A stretch of 32,682 nucleotides of DNA from Vibrio sp. Isolate32 (GTDB lineage Bacteria > Pseudomonadota > Gammaproteobacteria > Enterobacterales > Vibrionaceae): positions 30,343 through 63,024 of the forward strand of contig NZ_JAKEUQ010000018.1 in NCBI RefSeq assembly GCF_022397955.1, given 5' to 3'. The notes below the pieces were generated by a model that saw only the letters and a list, made by a program, of their open reading frames with translations, was not told where the DNA came from and ran no database searches. A program made the position numbers and the translations under genes. Positions 16,976-24,783 of the stretch are shown piece after piece (positions within the stretch are counted from its first letter, which is position 1; each line of letters begins with the position of its first letter).

Positions 16976-17842
16976 ATGAGCACGAACATGAGTCAAGCAG
17001 ATATCAAATGGGACCAACAAGTACGATTTCGACTAATTGAGATAATTGCTCTTTGGGAGGGTCGACTGACGACAAATCACCTATGTGATGCTTTTCACAT
17101 AGGGAGACAACAAGCTTCAAGGGATATCAACAAGTACATTAGCTTAACTGACCAAGGTCAATTGATACTGGATAGGACAATTAAAGGCTATAGACCAGCA
17201 GACAACTTTAAGCCTTTGTTTACTCAAGGTACTGCTCATGAGTATCTAATCATGCTTCATCAGCAATATAACCAAGAAGAGACCTTTGAGTTCTTTAATT
17301 GGGGGGAAGCTCAATCGACCGTATTGAACGTCCCTGAAAGGGCTATATCACCAAGCATTGTTCGAGGATTAATCGCGGCAGCAAGGGCTAACCTTCGCGT
17401 CGATATTGACTATGTATCGCTCTCTACACCTGAGGTTCGAGGTCGAATTATTGCGCCTCACAGCTTAGTCTATGATGGGATCAGGTGGCATGTAAGAGCA
17501 TATTGTGAAGAGAAAAATGAATTTCGAGATTTCGTGTTAAGTCGCTTTAGGAACGAACCTGACTTAATGGATAAGTCACCAAAAATGCGAGAACATGATC
17601 ATAACTGGAACCATCAAGTTAAGTTAACGATTACACCTAATCCTTACTTGTCTGAACAACAGCAAGTTGTTGTTGCAGACGACTACGCTATGAAAAGCAA
17701 GAAGATGGAAATAGTAACTCGTGGAGCTTTAGTCAATTATTACTTGCGACGTATGGGCGTCATACAAGACCAAAAGCTGCTAAAAGAACAACCAGAAGCC
17801 TATCAATTGACTGCTCACTTTGACGAAAGTCTACCTAGATAA
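16976..17842 (+). CDS. WYL-domain transcriptional regulator, BrxR/CapW type
   Basis: 288 residues from the ATG at 16976 (a further in-frame ATG is at 16988; the open frame begins at 16925 but that part overlaps the operator-like repeats). An N-terminal winged helix-turn-helix (about 18-60: RLTTNHLCDAFHIGRQQASR) is followed by a central WYL domain with IDYVSLSTPEVRGRIIAPHSL and YDGIRWHVRAYC, and a C-terminal WCX-like dimer domain. This order and length match BrxR/CapW repressors, which sit beside defence operons and whose WYL domain is thought to sense a ligand produced during infection. It is divergent from the SMC operon, so it may control that operon, itself, or both. No strong ribosome site is visible. 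The assignment to this family is firm; its target and ligand are inference. Confidence 0.85.
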   Translation: MSTNMSQADIKWDQQVRFRLIEIIALWEGRLTTNHLCDAFHIGRQQASRDINKYISLTDQGQLILDRTIKGYRPADNFKPLFTQGTAHEYLIMLHQQYNQEETFEFFNWGEAQSTVLNVPERAISPSIVRGLIAAARANLRVDIDYVSLSTPEVRGRIIAPHSLVYDGIRWHVRAYCEEKNEFRDFVLSRFRNEPDLMDKSPKMREHDHNWNHQVKLTITPNPYLSEQQQVVVADDYAMKSKKMEIVTRGALVNYYLRRMGVIQDQKLLKEQPEAYQLTAHFDESLPR

Positions 17843-17941
17843 ATCAAGGTTCGTTCGAGACAGCCCGATAAGATTGGTGATGTTCTAGATGGAATATTAC
17901 CTGTCTACTCGAAACTAGGGCTGACTGTATTTATGGTGTAA
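17843..17941 (+). other. In-frame coding-like tail after the WYL gene stop (gene relic?)
   Basis: Directly after the TAA at 17840-17842 the same frame stays open for 32 codons and includes RSRQPDKIGDVLDGILPVYS, which resembles the start of DUF721/DciA-like proteins. It has no start codon and ends at 17941. The rest of the gap to 18043 shows nothing else. It may be the 5' part of a deleted gene or chance. Confidence 0.25.
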
Positions 17942-18043
17942 AGATCCATGGATAAACGCTCTTTGCTGAATGCTTTAAAACAGCAGCCTACATCTATTGT
18001 AAAGTGACGACTAAAAACACCCTACATTTCACTCGATAAGTTT

Positions 18044-18274
18044 TTAGCTAATATTCCTTTTCTGATACCAAATAACCTCTGACACATCACAATCAAAGTA
18101 CTGACACAAGGCATCAAGAGTTTTTGTGGTTGTAGTGTACCCTTCATCTCGGATCATTTTCGCCATGGCCGAACGCTGAATACCTATTTCGGCAGCAATT
18201 TGAGCTCCAGAGATCTTCCGTCCCTCTTCCGCTGATTTTTTATCTATAAGTTCCTTTAAGTTATATCTAATCAC
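18044..18274 (-). CDS. Small XRE/Cro-CI-type repressor
   Basis: 76 residues, essentially one helix-turn-helix domain: a KELIDKKSAEEGRKISGAQI helix pair, IGIQRSAMAKMIRDEG as the recognition region, then TLDALCQYFDCDVSEVIWY, the usual last helices of XRE domains. It is divergent from the Xis-like and integrase genes, and the intervening 100 bases contain two near-identical palindromic sites. This is the arrangement of a lysogeny-type repressor that keeps an integrated element silent. Complete despite its size; a larger partner is not needed for this family. Confidence 0.85.
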   Translation of the reverse strand: MIRYNLKELIDKKSAEEGRKISGAQIAAEIGIQRSAMAKMIRDEGYTTTTKTLDALCQYFDCDVSEVIWYQKRNIS

Positions 18275-18300
18275 ACATCAATTCCTAAAAGATATAATAA

Positions 18301-18319
18301 TGTGTCTTGATAAAACACA
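18301..18319. promoter_or_regulatory. Operator-like site 1
   Basis: TGTGT-CTTGATAAA-ACACA: 5-base inverted repeat with a 9-base centre. It differs from site 2 by a single base. It lies between the XRE repressor start (18274) and the Xis-like gene. Confidence 0.6.
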
Positions 18320-18340
18320 AAAGTATGGTTAAGCTGATTT

Positions 18341-18359
18341 TGTGTCTTGTTAAAACACA
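18341..18359. promoter_or_regulatory. Operator-like site 2
   Basis: TGTGT-CTTGTTAAA-ACACA, 40 bases from site 1 (about four helical turns), ending 15 bases before the Xis-like ATG and next to its ribosome site (GGAGG, 18366-18370). Binding here would block expression of xis-int; two phased sites allow cooperative repression. Confidence 0.6.
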
Positions 18360-18374
18360 AACAATGGAGGTCAA

Positions 18375-18611
18375 ATGGACCAATTATTACTTACAGCAAA
18401 AGAGCTTGCAGGTCGTATCAAATTTAGCGCCAACTATATCAATTCGACTCTGCGAGATTCAATTTTCATCGAAGGTAAGCACTACATTCGACCATTCAAT
18501 GGTAGAAAAATTCTCTACATTTGGGAAGAGGTAGAGGCAGAATTATACCAATCTGCATCACGTAACCTTCAGTATATTCCAATGGCTGGCGGGAGGGTGT
18601 GTCATGGGTAG
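18375..18611 (+). CDS. Small AlpA/excisionase-like DNA-binding protein
   Basis: 78 residues. MDQLLLTAKELAGRIKFSAN has the 'LLTxxELAxxxxxS' opening of MerR-like winged-helix proteins such as AlpA and recombination directionality factors, followed by FIEGKHYIRPFNGRKILYIWEEV. It has a good GGAGG ribosome site and its end overlaps the integrase start (ATG inside its last codons), so both are co-translated. A role as directionality factor or activator for the integrase follows from context; no sequence motif separates these options. Confidence 0.7.
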   Translation: MDQLLLTAKELAGRIKFSANYINSTLRDSIFIEGKHYIRPFNGRKILYIWEEVEAELYQSASRNLQYIPMAGGRVCHG

Positions 18612-19815
18612 TATCAATTCACGTAGCGGTAAGCTCTATCTCGACTTCCGATATGAAGGTATGCGTTGCCGTGAGCAAACTGCACTGCCTGCAACTCAAG
18701 TAAACCAACGCAAGCTACAGAAACTGCTAAATCAAATTGAAGCGGACATTCGCCTGAGTTGTTTTGTATATAGTGAGTACTTCCCTGAGTCTAAGAAAGC
18801 TCAAACATTTTTGAAACAAGACATCCAAGCTCAAAAACGCAAACAGGAAGTACTTGGTAATTACAAAACGGCAGTACAAGAGCTACAAGGAATTGAAACT
18901 GTCTTGTTCGAAAGCTTCGCACAGGAGTGGTATGACGAAAACGAAGTGCGTTGGAAAGAGAGCTATAAGGACAGTGTGAAGATCTACTTATGGTCGTACC
19001 TTGTACCCCACTTCGGGCATTTAGACGTCGCGAAGATCTCTCGACCTGACATCTTAAAGTACCGTGCTTCTTTAGTGAAACCGCGTAACAACGGCAAAAA
19101 ATTATCTGCCGAGTTCATTAATCATGTCATGACACCACTGCGCATGATTTTGAGCGAAGCCGCAGATCGCTACGATTTTCGTTCGACGTTTGAAAACATC
19201 AAACCACTACGTGTTGAACGCACTAATGTAAACCCGTTTGATTTTAACGAAGTGAACTTGTTTTTATCATCGGTACGTTCCGATTTTAAAGATTACTTCA
19301 CCGTTCGTTTCTTCACCGGAATGCGCACCTCAGAGATCGATGGTCTGAAATGGAAGTACGTAGATTTTGAGCGTGGTTTAATTTCAGTTCGAGAAACGTT
19401 TGTACACGGCCGTTCAGACACAACGAAAACGGTGGGTTCAACAAGAGACATTCAAATGTCATCTGTTGTACTTAAAGCTATAAAATCCCAATACAAAGTG
19501 ACTGGTACTAAGGAGTATGTGTTCTGCAATGCAGCTGGAAACCCTTTAGATAAAGGTAACGTCAGAGACCGAATCTGGAAGCCGACACTTAAAAACTTGG
19601 GAATGGAATATCGCCGCCCTTATGAGACTCGACATACGGCTGCAACATTATGGTTAGCAGCCGGAGAAGCACCTGAGTGGATAGCTCGCCAAATGGGCCA
19701 TACCACTACAAAGATGCTATTCACAGTTTACAGCCGATATATACCAAACCTAACCAGGCAAGACGGCAGTGCTTTTGAAAAGTTATTAGATGCTAATTTA
19801 AATGGAGGGAAGTAA
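18604..19815 (+). CDS. int: Tyrosine-type site-specific integrase of the island
   Basis: 403 residues. An N-terminal arm-binding region (YLDFRYEGMRCREQTALPA) and a core-binding SAM-like domain (about 100-200: FESFAQEWYDENEVRWKES onward) precede the catalytic domain. The visible catalytic residues are R241 in FFTGMRTSEIDGLKW, R343-H344 in RRPYETRHTAATLWLAAG, H366 in ARQMGHTTTKM, and the nucleophile Y376 in LFTVYSRYI. The first His of the HxxR box is a Tyr here, seen in many working integrases. It integrates and excises DNA through a Holliday junction. Together with the repressor and Xis-like gene it forms the mobility module at the right end of the defence island, near a tRNA-Val that may be the attachment gene. 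Confidence 0.95.
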   Translation: MGSINSRSGKLYLDFRYEGMRCREQTALPATQVNQRKLQKLLNQIEADIRLSCFVYSEYFPESKKAQTFLKQDIQAQKRKQEVLGNYKTAVQELQGIETVLFESFAQEWYDENEVRWKESYKDSVKIYLWSYLVPHFGHLDVAKISRPDILKYRASLVKPRNNGKKLSAEFINHVMTPLRMILSEAADRYDFRSTFENIKPLRVERTNVNPFDFNEVNLFLSSVRSDFKDYFTVRFFTGMRTSEIDGLKWKYVDFERGLISVRETFVHGRSDTTKTVGSTRDIQMSSVVLKAIKSQYKVTGTKEYVFCNAAGNPLDKGNVRDRIWKPTLKNLGMEYRRPYETRHTAATLWLAAGEAPEWIARQMGHTTTKMLFTVYSRYIPNLTRQDGSAFEKLLDANLNGGK

Positions 19816-20124
19816 ATGGCTTATTCACCTCTAGCTATTCACTGCACCAGTTTGTGCTGTGACATTCTTCAGGCTCAGCGTTTTCAGAAAATCTCTCATC
19901 AAGATATTGATTAGCTATACGATGAAATTTACGAACTTATCAAGCAACGTACTGAACTGTGGCCAGATAAATTCCATCATGAACATGTCTTTATTGATTC
20001 AGTCACGCGCGGTGTACTAAAAGCACTACATCTATGTAAAGACAAACCAAATAATCGAGATGCCAGTTGGCTGTTGATTGCAATGCAATCACGGATCAGT
20101 TTTTCTTTGAAGCAATTGCATTAA
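19816..20124 (+). pseudogene. Integrase-linked small gene interrupted by an amber stop
   Basis: An ATG directly follows the integrase stop (TAA-ATG) behind a GGAGG-like site. The frame codes for 32 residues (MAYSPLAIHCTSLCCDILQA...), meets TAG at 19912-19914, then continues in the same frame for 69 codons (LYDEIYELIKQRTELWPDKF...) to TAA at 20122-20124. Both halves look like real protein, so one base change probably broke a roughly 102-residue gene. I do not recognise the family. It would be co-transcribed with the integrase. Confidence 0.55.
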
Positions 20125-20142
20125 TGAGAGCTACTAAAAAAG

Positions 20143-20176
20143 GAGCCAAATGAACCCATGTTTATTTGGCTCTTTT
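20143..20176 (+). terminator. Intrinsic terminator after the integrase operon
   Basis: GAGCCAAAT (20143-20151) and ATTTGGCTC (20164-20172) form a perfect 9-bp stem with a 12-base loop, followed by TTTT and preceded by an A-run. It ends the integrase operon. Confidence 0.8.
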
Positions 20177-20631
20177 CTATTTCCCATTTTTGAACATTTC
20201 CATACTCTTCTTGAATCTACCCTCACCTACAACTGGCGCCTAGTTCACCTTGAAATAACTCATCAGCCATCACCCGTTAACAAGAACACTATAATTTATT
20301 GCACACCCACTTCACTGGCCGCACAAAGTTAACGTTGATAACTTGAGCCTAAGTTCTATAGTAGTTTTGCATTAACCGTAGTGCTGGACCCTTCAAACCG
20401 CACCAGACTCAGATTAACGAGAGCACTCTTTTTAAAAATGTGCTGATGACTATTTCTTAAATGTTCTGTTACTCCCAATTGTAGATGCTTAGAAGGTTGT
20501 CACAGCATGGTCACCACGCGGTCACAAATCGAGTTTGAGAGATATGAGTCACTTAGCTCATCCAATAATTATTCAACGGGGAGGCAGACAAGAATGATGC
20601 TATTTAAGGTACTTTCCAGAAACTCAGACAC
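20177..20631. other. Gene-poor stretch between the integrase terminator and the tRNA-Val genes
   Basis: About 455 bases without a credible gene. Short open frames here lack ribosome sites and recognisable content. An AGCAC/GTGCT pair with a T/A-rich interior lies at about 20421-20445. The island's right attachment site should be in this stretch or at the tRNA 3' end, but no direct repeat partner was found in the window. Confidence 0.5.
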
Positions 20632-20659
20632 AAAAAAGCCCACGCTAGGTGGGCTTTTT
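20632..20659 (-). terminator. Terminator of the tRNA-Val operon
   Basis: On the minus strand AAAAAGCCCAC, a short loop, then GTGGGCTTTTTT: a 7-bp G+C-rich stem with A/T flanks, 22 bases after the 3' end of the first tRNA. It suits transcription of both tRNAs leftwards. Confidence 0.8.
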
Positions 20660-20681
20660 GCTTGTTCAGAAAGAACGAATT

Positions 20682-20758
20682 TGGTGCCCGCTACTGGACT
20701 CGAACCAGTGACACCTTGCATGTCATGCAAGTACTCTAACCAACTGAGCTAAGCGGGC
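20682..20758 (-). tRNA. tRNA-Val (anticodon GAC)
   Basis: 77 nt including CCA. Acceptor GCCCGCT/AGCGGGC, D-arm AGCTCAGTTGGTTAGAG, anticodon stem CTTGC/GCAAG with loop ATGACAT (anticodon GAC), T-arm ACTGG-TTCGAGT-CCAGT. All four stems pair fully. The 3' end faces the island, the orientation in which integrases use tRNA genes as attachment sites. Confidence 0.93.
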
Positions 20759-20828
20759 GATGTTCTAATTTTTTATTACTACCATTGTGACAAACTCAAT
20801 AGTTATGCAATAAAAACTAAAGAAGGAA

Positions 20829-20905
20829 TGGTGCGTCCGAGTGAACTCGAATCACCGACCCCCGCCATGTCAAGGCGGTACTCTAACCAACTGAGCTACG
20901 GACGC
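20829..20905 (-). tRNA. tRNA-Val (anticodon GAC)
   Basis: 77 nt including CCA. Acceptor GCGTCCG/CGGACGC, anticodon stem CCGCC/GGCGG with loop TTGACAT (anticodon GAC), TTCGAGT in the T-loop. Very close to the E. coli valV type. It is 70 bases upstream of the other tRNA-Val and probably co-transcribed with it. Confidence 0.95.
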
Positions 20906-21073
20906 ATTCCTTTAGAACGAGGAAGATATTAACGACTGATTTATTGTGGCGCAAGTAGAAATTACACTTGAATCAACCGTTTGCTCTTATTCGCACCAAT
21001 GCGTTGAATTTTTATACGTGAAACGCAAATAAAGTTGAGTTACATCACACTAAGTAATAAGTATTACTTGACG

Positions 21074-21736
21074 TTATTCCTCATCTACATCGAATACAAC
21101 GTTGTAATTTTCGGTATAAGTACAATTGGACTGACGGCTACAAGTGAAGAATCGTCGGCCTTTGTAATCACCTTGGCTTGCCAGTTTAATGATCATCGGG
21201 CTGCCACACTTTTTACAGAATCGAACTTCTTTCGATGGCTCGATCAAATCAATGTGCGCTGCCAACAGCCTCTTCAAACGACTCACTTGATAGCTGTGTT
21301 TAATTGAAGCACCAATCAATGGTAGGCCTGCTGATTTGCAAACGTGAATCAACAGTTTCTCGCGCTCGACTTTTCCTTTATTGAGCTCTTTACCGTTATC
21401 AAGTTCGATGATCACTCGGGGCTCTAACGTTCGCGGGTCGCAAACAACAAAGTCGAAATAGCTACGTGAGATCTTGTTATTGGCGATAAACCAATTCTTC
21501 TTGTTGTTCGTCTTAGCAGGAACAAGCACGCTCGACATGCTGACTTTCGCAAACACTTCCCCATGGTTACCCACAGCGGATTTTAGCGCATTATAGAATG
21601 TCGCCTGTTGCGCCGACATCAACGCCCCTTTCTTCTGATAAGCATAGTCTTTGGTGTCATCGTGTTTCACCACATACTTTTGAATAAAGTAAAAGAACAC
21701 AACCAGAACAATTACAACGATAAAGATATTAGTCAT
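21074..21736 (-). CDS. Membrane-anchored DUF2726 protein with a topoisomerase-type zinc finger
   Basis: 220 residues from the ATG at 21736; a TTG four codons earlier is less likely. The N-terminus (TNIFIVVIVLVVFFYFIQKY) is one membrane helix. The middle is a DUF2726 domain (about 40-165) with LMSAQQATFYNALKSAVGN at its start and SYFDFVVCDP...VIIELDNG, a D-then-E-x-D pattern like PD-(D/E)xK nuclease folds. The C-terminus has CKKCGSPM and FFTCSRQSNC, the four-Cys finger of topoisomerase I C-terminal domains, which binds single-stranded nucleic acid. Function is unknown; a role in nucleic acid processing at the membrane is inference. It stands alone downstream of no recognisable operon. Confidence 0.8.
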   Translation of the reverse strand: MTNIFIVVIVLVVFFYFIQKYVVKHDDTKDYAYQKKGALMSAQQATFYNALKSAVGNHGEVFAKVSMSSVLVPAKTNNKKNWFIANNKISRSYFDFVVCDPRTLEPRVIIELDNGKELNKGKVEREKLLIHVCKSAGLPLIGASIKHSYQVSRLKRLLAAHIDLIEPSKEVRFCKKCGSPMIIKLASQGDYKGRRFFTCSRQSNCTYTENYNVVFDVDEE

Positions 21737-21846
21737 TTTCCAACACAATCAAGTCTGTATAGGGATTAAGAGAGTGGCTAGCGTATGTAGAAAAGCATGA
21801 CCTGGCAAGCAAAAGAGCAAGAGTTGCCAACCAGAATCACGACCTT

Positions 21847-21861
21847 TGAGCGCATCGCTCA
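21847..21861. repeat. Small hairpin in the intergenic region upstream of the DUF2726 gene
   Basis: TGAGCG-CAT-CGCTCA is a perfect 6-3-6 inverted repeat within the 260-base gap between the DUF2726 gene and the next small ORF. There is no T-run. The surrounding 60 bases are more G+C-rich than the flanks and could be part of a small structured RNA or dispersed repeat; nothing else was recognised in this gap. Confidence 0.3.
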
Positions 21862-21999
21862 GCGAGATGTCGTTCCTTCGCTAGACACACCTCTCCTATT
21901 TTGAGAAGCAAATCATCAATTACACTCTAGATTCATTTACCTAGATTTATGATCAACTAGTCTAAAAAACGTTAGGAAAATATTAATAAGGAAATTGAT

Positions 22000-22188
22000 A
22001 TGGAACTTAAACAAGACTCCAAGATGTTATACCGATGTATGTGTAGACGGTAAGTGGTTCCACTATGAACACTGCGGAACTCGAGCTTACATGTTAAAAG
22101 GTGGGGCTTACGCTGTTATTGAACTAGCAAGAGAACCTTCTATACAGAGGACGAACTGGTTGAAATGCTGCAAGGCGTCGCTAAATAA
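22000..22188 (+). pseudogene. Small gene with two apparent compensating frameshifts
   Basis: An ATG at 22000 behind an AAGGA site begins MELKQDSKMLYRCM and stops after 17 codons in its own frame. The +1 frame carries on with VDGKWFHYEHCGTRAYMLKG and AYAVIELA. The original frame then resumes with RTFYTEDELVEMLQGVAK and a stop at 22186-22188. Each of the three pieces looks like real protein and together they make about 62 residues. The simplest reading is a small intact ancestor with a one-base gain and a later one-base loss (or sequencing errors). Family not recognised. Confidence 0.45.
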
Positions 22189-22464
22189 CCCATATAGATA
22201 AACTCGATATATTGCTAAGTAAACCGCATCACCAATATCATCGATGTTTTTCAAAGCGATTAAAAATTAAACCCGACAGATATACAGATTAAAATCCTGC
22301 TCACTGGTGGATCAGAGTTGATTATTTCTCATTAATTAGAATAATCAGGCAACTTTCTTGATTTAACTCAGACAATCATCTAGCTCATTGGCGTTATAGT
22401 GATTTTCCTGTTCCTACCTCCGCGGCGCCTTTTTGAACAAGCGGAAGCATAATGAGAATTAACA

Positions 22465-23571
22465 ATGACCCAAATTAATGAACAACGTCTTGTAGAACAT
22501 TTCTGCGATCTAGTGAAAATTGATAGTGAATCTCGTAACGAAAAAGCGATTGCTGAAGCTTTGGCTGAGCAACTCGGTGAACTAGGTTTTGAAGTTCACA
22601 AACTGGCGGTTCCTGAAGAAGTGTCTAACGGTTTCAACATCTACGCTCGTCTAGATGGCACTCTTCCAGGTAGCACTGTGTTCAGCTGCCACATGGACAC
22701 AGTAACGCCAGGTATCGGCATTGAGCCAATCATCGAAGACGGTATCATCCGTTCAAAAGGCAACACAATTCTAGGTGGTGACGACAAGTCTGGTATCGCA
22801 GCTATCATGGAAGCGGTTCGTTACATCAAAGCTGAAGGCCAAGAGCACAAAACTATCGAGATTGCGTTCACTGTATTCGAAGAAGGCGGTCTGTTCGGCT
22901 CTTTGAACTTCGATATGTCTTACATTCAATCTGAGCACGCAATCGTACTTGATACAGGCGGTCCAATTGGCACTATCGTAAACGCGGCGCCTGGCCAGCA
23001 GAAGATTGTTGCTAAAATCAAAGGTCGCCCTGCTCACGCTGGTTTAGCGCCAGAAGAAGGCATCAGCGCAATTCAAGTTGCTGCAGACGCAATCACCAAG
23101 ATGAACCTACTTCGTATCGATGAAGAAACGACAGCAAACGTTGGTATTGTTGAAGGCGGTCAAGCAACTAACATCGTAATGCCAGAGCTTAAAGTCGTGG
23201 CTGAAGCACGCTCTCTAAACGGCGAAAAGCTAACGGCTCAAGTTGAACACATGATCTCTACATTCCAAGAAAGTGCTAAGCAATTCGGCGCTGAAGTAGA
23301 AATCGAATCAACTCGTGCTTACGATGCATTCGTTATTGCAGACGATCATCCGCACATTCTTTCTATCAAATCGGCGTTTGAGAAGCTTGGCGTAACAGCG
23401 AACACTAAACGCACTGGCGGCGGTAGCGATGCAAACAACTTCAACGCAAAAGGCCTGACAACAGTTAACCTTTCTACTGGTATGGCGAAAGTTCACACCA
23501 CTGAAGAGTACATTGCAGTGAAAGACATGGTCGCAATCACTGAGTTTGTTGTGGCTTACGTAACGCAATAA
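22465..23571 (+). CDS. M20-family zinc peptidase, peptidase T-like (PepT-like)
   Basis: 368 residues. Motifs of the M20 di-zinc peptidases appear in order: SCHMDTV (H76, D78), LGGDDKSG (bridging D106), FEEGG (catalytic E139 and metal-binding E140), VLDTGGP (D163) and KVHTTEEYI (H344). The middle (about 175-285, with RPAHAGLAPEEGISAI) is the lid/dimerisation domain. Members cleave small peptides (aminotripeptidase-like) in the cytoplasm. It is closer in length and motifs to the 'peptidase T-like' proteins such as Bacillus YqjE than to PepT itself (about 410 residues). A single-gene unit ended by a strong terminator. All metal ligands are present. Confidence 0.9.
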   Translation: MTQINEQRLVEHFCDLVKIDSESRNEKAIAEALAEQLGELGFEVHKLAVPEEVSNGFNIYARLDGTLPGSTVFSCHMDTVTPGIGIEPIIEDGIIRSKGNTILGGDDKSGIAAIMEAVRYIKAEGQEHKTIEIAFTVFEEGGLFGSLNFDMSYIQSEHAIVLDTGGPIGTIVNAAPGQQKIVAKIKGRPAHAGLAPEEGISAIQVAADAITKMNLLRIDEETTANVGIVEGGQATNIVMPELKVVAEARSLNGEKLTAQVEHMISTFQESAKQFGAEVEIESTRAYDAFVIADDHPHILSIKSAFEKLGVTANTKRTGGGSDANNFNAKGLTTVNLSTGMAKVHTTEEYIAVKDMVAITEFVVAYVTQ

Positions 23572-23613
23572 TCGAATCCATTAGTTGGGTCGTCACTTCT
23601 ATCTAGCACAATG

Positions 23614-23650
23614 AAAAAAGCCGAGACATCAACACGATGCTCGGCTTTTT
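23614..23650. terminator. Bidirectional terminator between the M20 peptidase and DUF3859 genes
   Basis: AAAAAAGCCGAG (from 23614) and CTCGGCTTTTT (to 23650) pair over at least 11 bases with a 14-base loop. T-runs lie on both strands, serving two converging genes. Confidence 0.85.
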
Positions 23651-23679
23651 GCTATTTAGGTGAACATAGAAGGTCGAAC

Positions 23680-24102
23680 CTAAAACCCTCTACGCTTCCA
23701 GAATTGGCCTTCGTCTTTTGCTACCAGGTCGAATGTCTTATCTGCAATGATGTTGCCTTTGAGCTCGACCGTCATACGCCATTTACCAATCTTGTTTGAT
23801 ACTGGCGCCCAGATGGTGTCACCTAAGTAGAAATCCCAGTCGTTGTTACCGACATACTCTTCGCCATCGAACGGTTCGAGCACTTCACCTTCGTCCGTAG
23901 TGATGTTCGGGTGATAAATGCAGTAACGGATCTTCTCACCTTTGGCTTTTTTGATATTCAGGATATAGCCAAATTCCACGTCGATTTCAGCATCAACCGT
24001 GGTGGTGAACTCTTGGATTTTTGGAAGGTCTTTAGATTTGGAATCCCACGTTGTGTAGATCCCATAAGAAGTCATGTCGACCACAACAGAACGCTTTGCC
24101 AT
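23680..24102 (-). CDS. DUF3859 protein
   Basis: 140 residues without signal peptide or membrane segment. It has the pattern of the DUF3859 family: MTSYGIYTTWDSKSKDLPKI at the start, then FGYILNIKKAKGEKIRYCIY, WDFYLGDTIWAPVSNKIGKW and a FDLVAKDEGQFWKRRGF end. Strand-rich, likely a beta-sandwich. A clear ribosome site (AAGGTAA) precedes the ATG. Function unknown. It may be co-transcribed with the P-loop gene to its right, although an 80-base gap separates them. Confidence 0.8.
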   Translation of the reverse strand: MAKRSVVVDMTSYGIYTTWDSKSKDLPKIQEFTTTVDAEIDVEFGYILNIKKAKGEKIRYCIYHPNITTDEGEVLEPFDGEEYVGNNDWDFYLGDTIWAPVSNKIGKWRMTVELKGNIIADKTFDLVAKDEGQFWKRRGF

Positions 24103-24180
24103 TTCAATCGTTACCTTGGAGTTGTTCTATTAATTTAATTCTATTTACCATTCAGCCACGCAAGCAGAGGAAGAACGAGG

Positions 24181-24549
24181 CTATTCTTGCCAATCTTTCG
24201 CCATTCGTTTAATCACCGAAGGTTCAATGTCGTGAATAGTGCCATATTGCTCTCGGCAGACTTCGATAATCAAATCTGCTTTATATTTACGTGCAAGGTG
24301 ACGGTAAGCCTTCATTTCCCATTGTTTAATAAAGGTATTCGAGACAACAACGTCAAGCCCTTGCTTTAAGCCGTTTTCAGCCGAGTTTTGACACCACTCA
24401 TGTGCTTGTTGCAGCTGCCTAGGGTCAAAATGGTACTCACCTTGCTCATTCACATAATACATATCGGCTTCAACATGCAATGCATCGTAGGTTTTTGCTT
24501 TTGTTGATTTACCAGAACCGGGCAACCCTCGAATGAGTATTAACTTCAT
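24181..24549 (-). CDS. P-loop kinase-like ATP-binding protein (NEDD4BP2/PNK-like, AAA_33)
   Basis: 122 residues starting MKLILIRGLPGSGKSTKAKT, a Walker A at the extreme N-terminus (GLPGSGKS). HVEADMYYV and VVVSNTFIKQWEM look like the phosphate-acceptor and lid regions of small polynucleotide-kinase-like proteins. It is a single compact domain of the usual length for bacterial members, acting in the cytoplasm; the substrate is unknown. No neighbour suggests a pathway. Confidence 0.8.
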   Translation of the reverse strand: MKLILIRGLPGSGKSTKAKTYDALHVEADMYYVNEQGEYHFDPRQLQQAHEWCQNSAENGLKQGLDVVVSNTFIKQWEMKAYRHLARKYKADLIIEVCREQYGTIHDIEPSVIKRMAKDWQE

Positions 24550-24783
24550 CTGTCACTTTATTAGCTAATTCGAAAACATGAGTTTATCGTAAATAGTAAA
24601 GAGTTTCTGTGATAACTGCCTTTGCACAACAACCGAAAACCAAGTACTTACACTCGACTCAGACAATCACTGAATACTATGAGACTCCCTTAGATGCCTG
24701 TGGATTGCTTCTGATAGAAAACACAAATAATTTACATCTATCCATTTTGCATATCGACAAGCGTATCAAACTACTATAGATTT

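Noticed and set aside
18301..18359. Start of a CRISPR array (two similar units)
   Set aside because: Only two units, each an inverted-repeat site next to a repressor gene; no third repeat, leader or cas genes in the window.
20507..20752. Open frame ending in a peptide like LVPATGLEPVTPCMS
   Set aside because: This is the well-known false translation of the tRNA-Val gene on the opposite strand; it overlaps the tRNA and its terminator.
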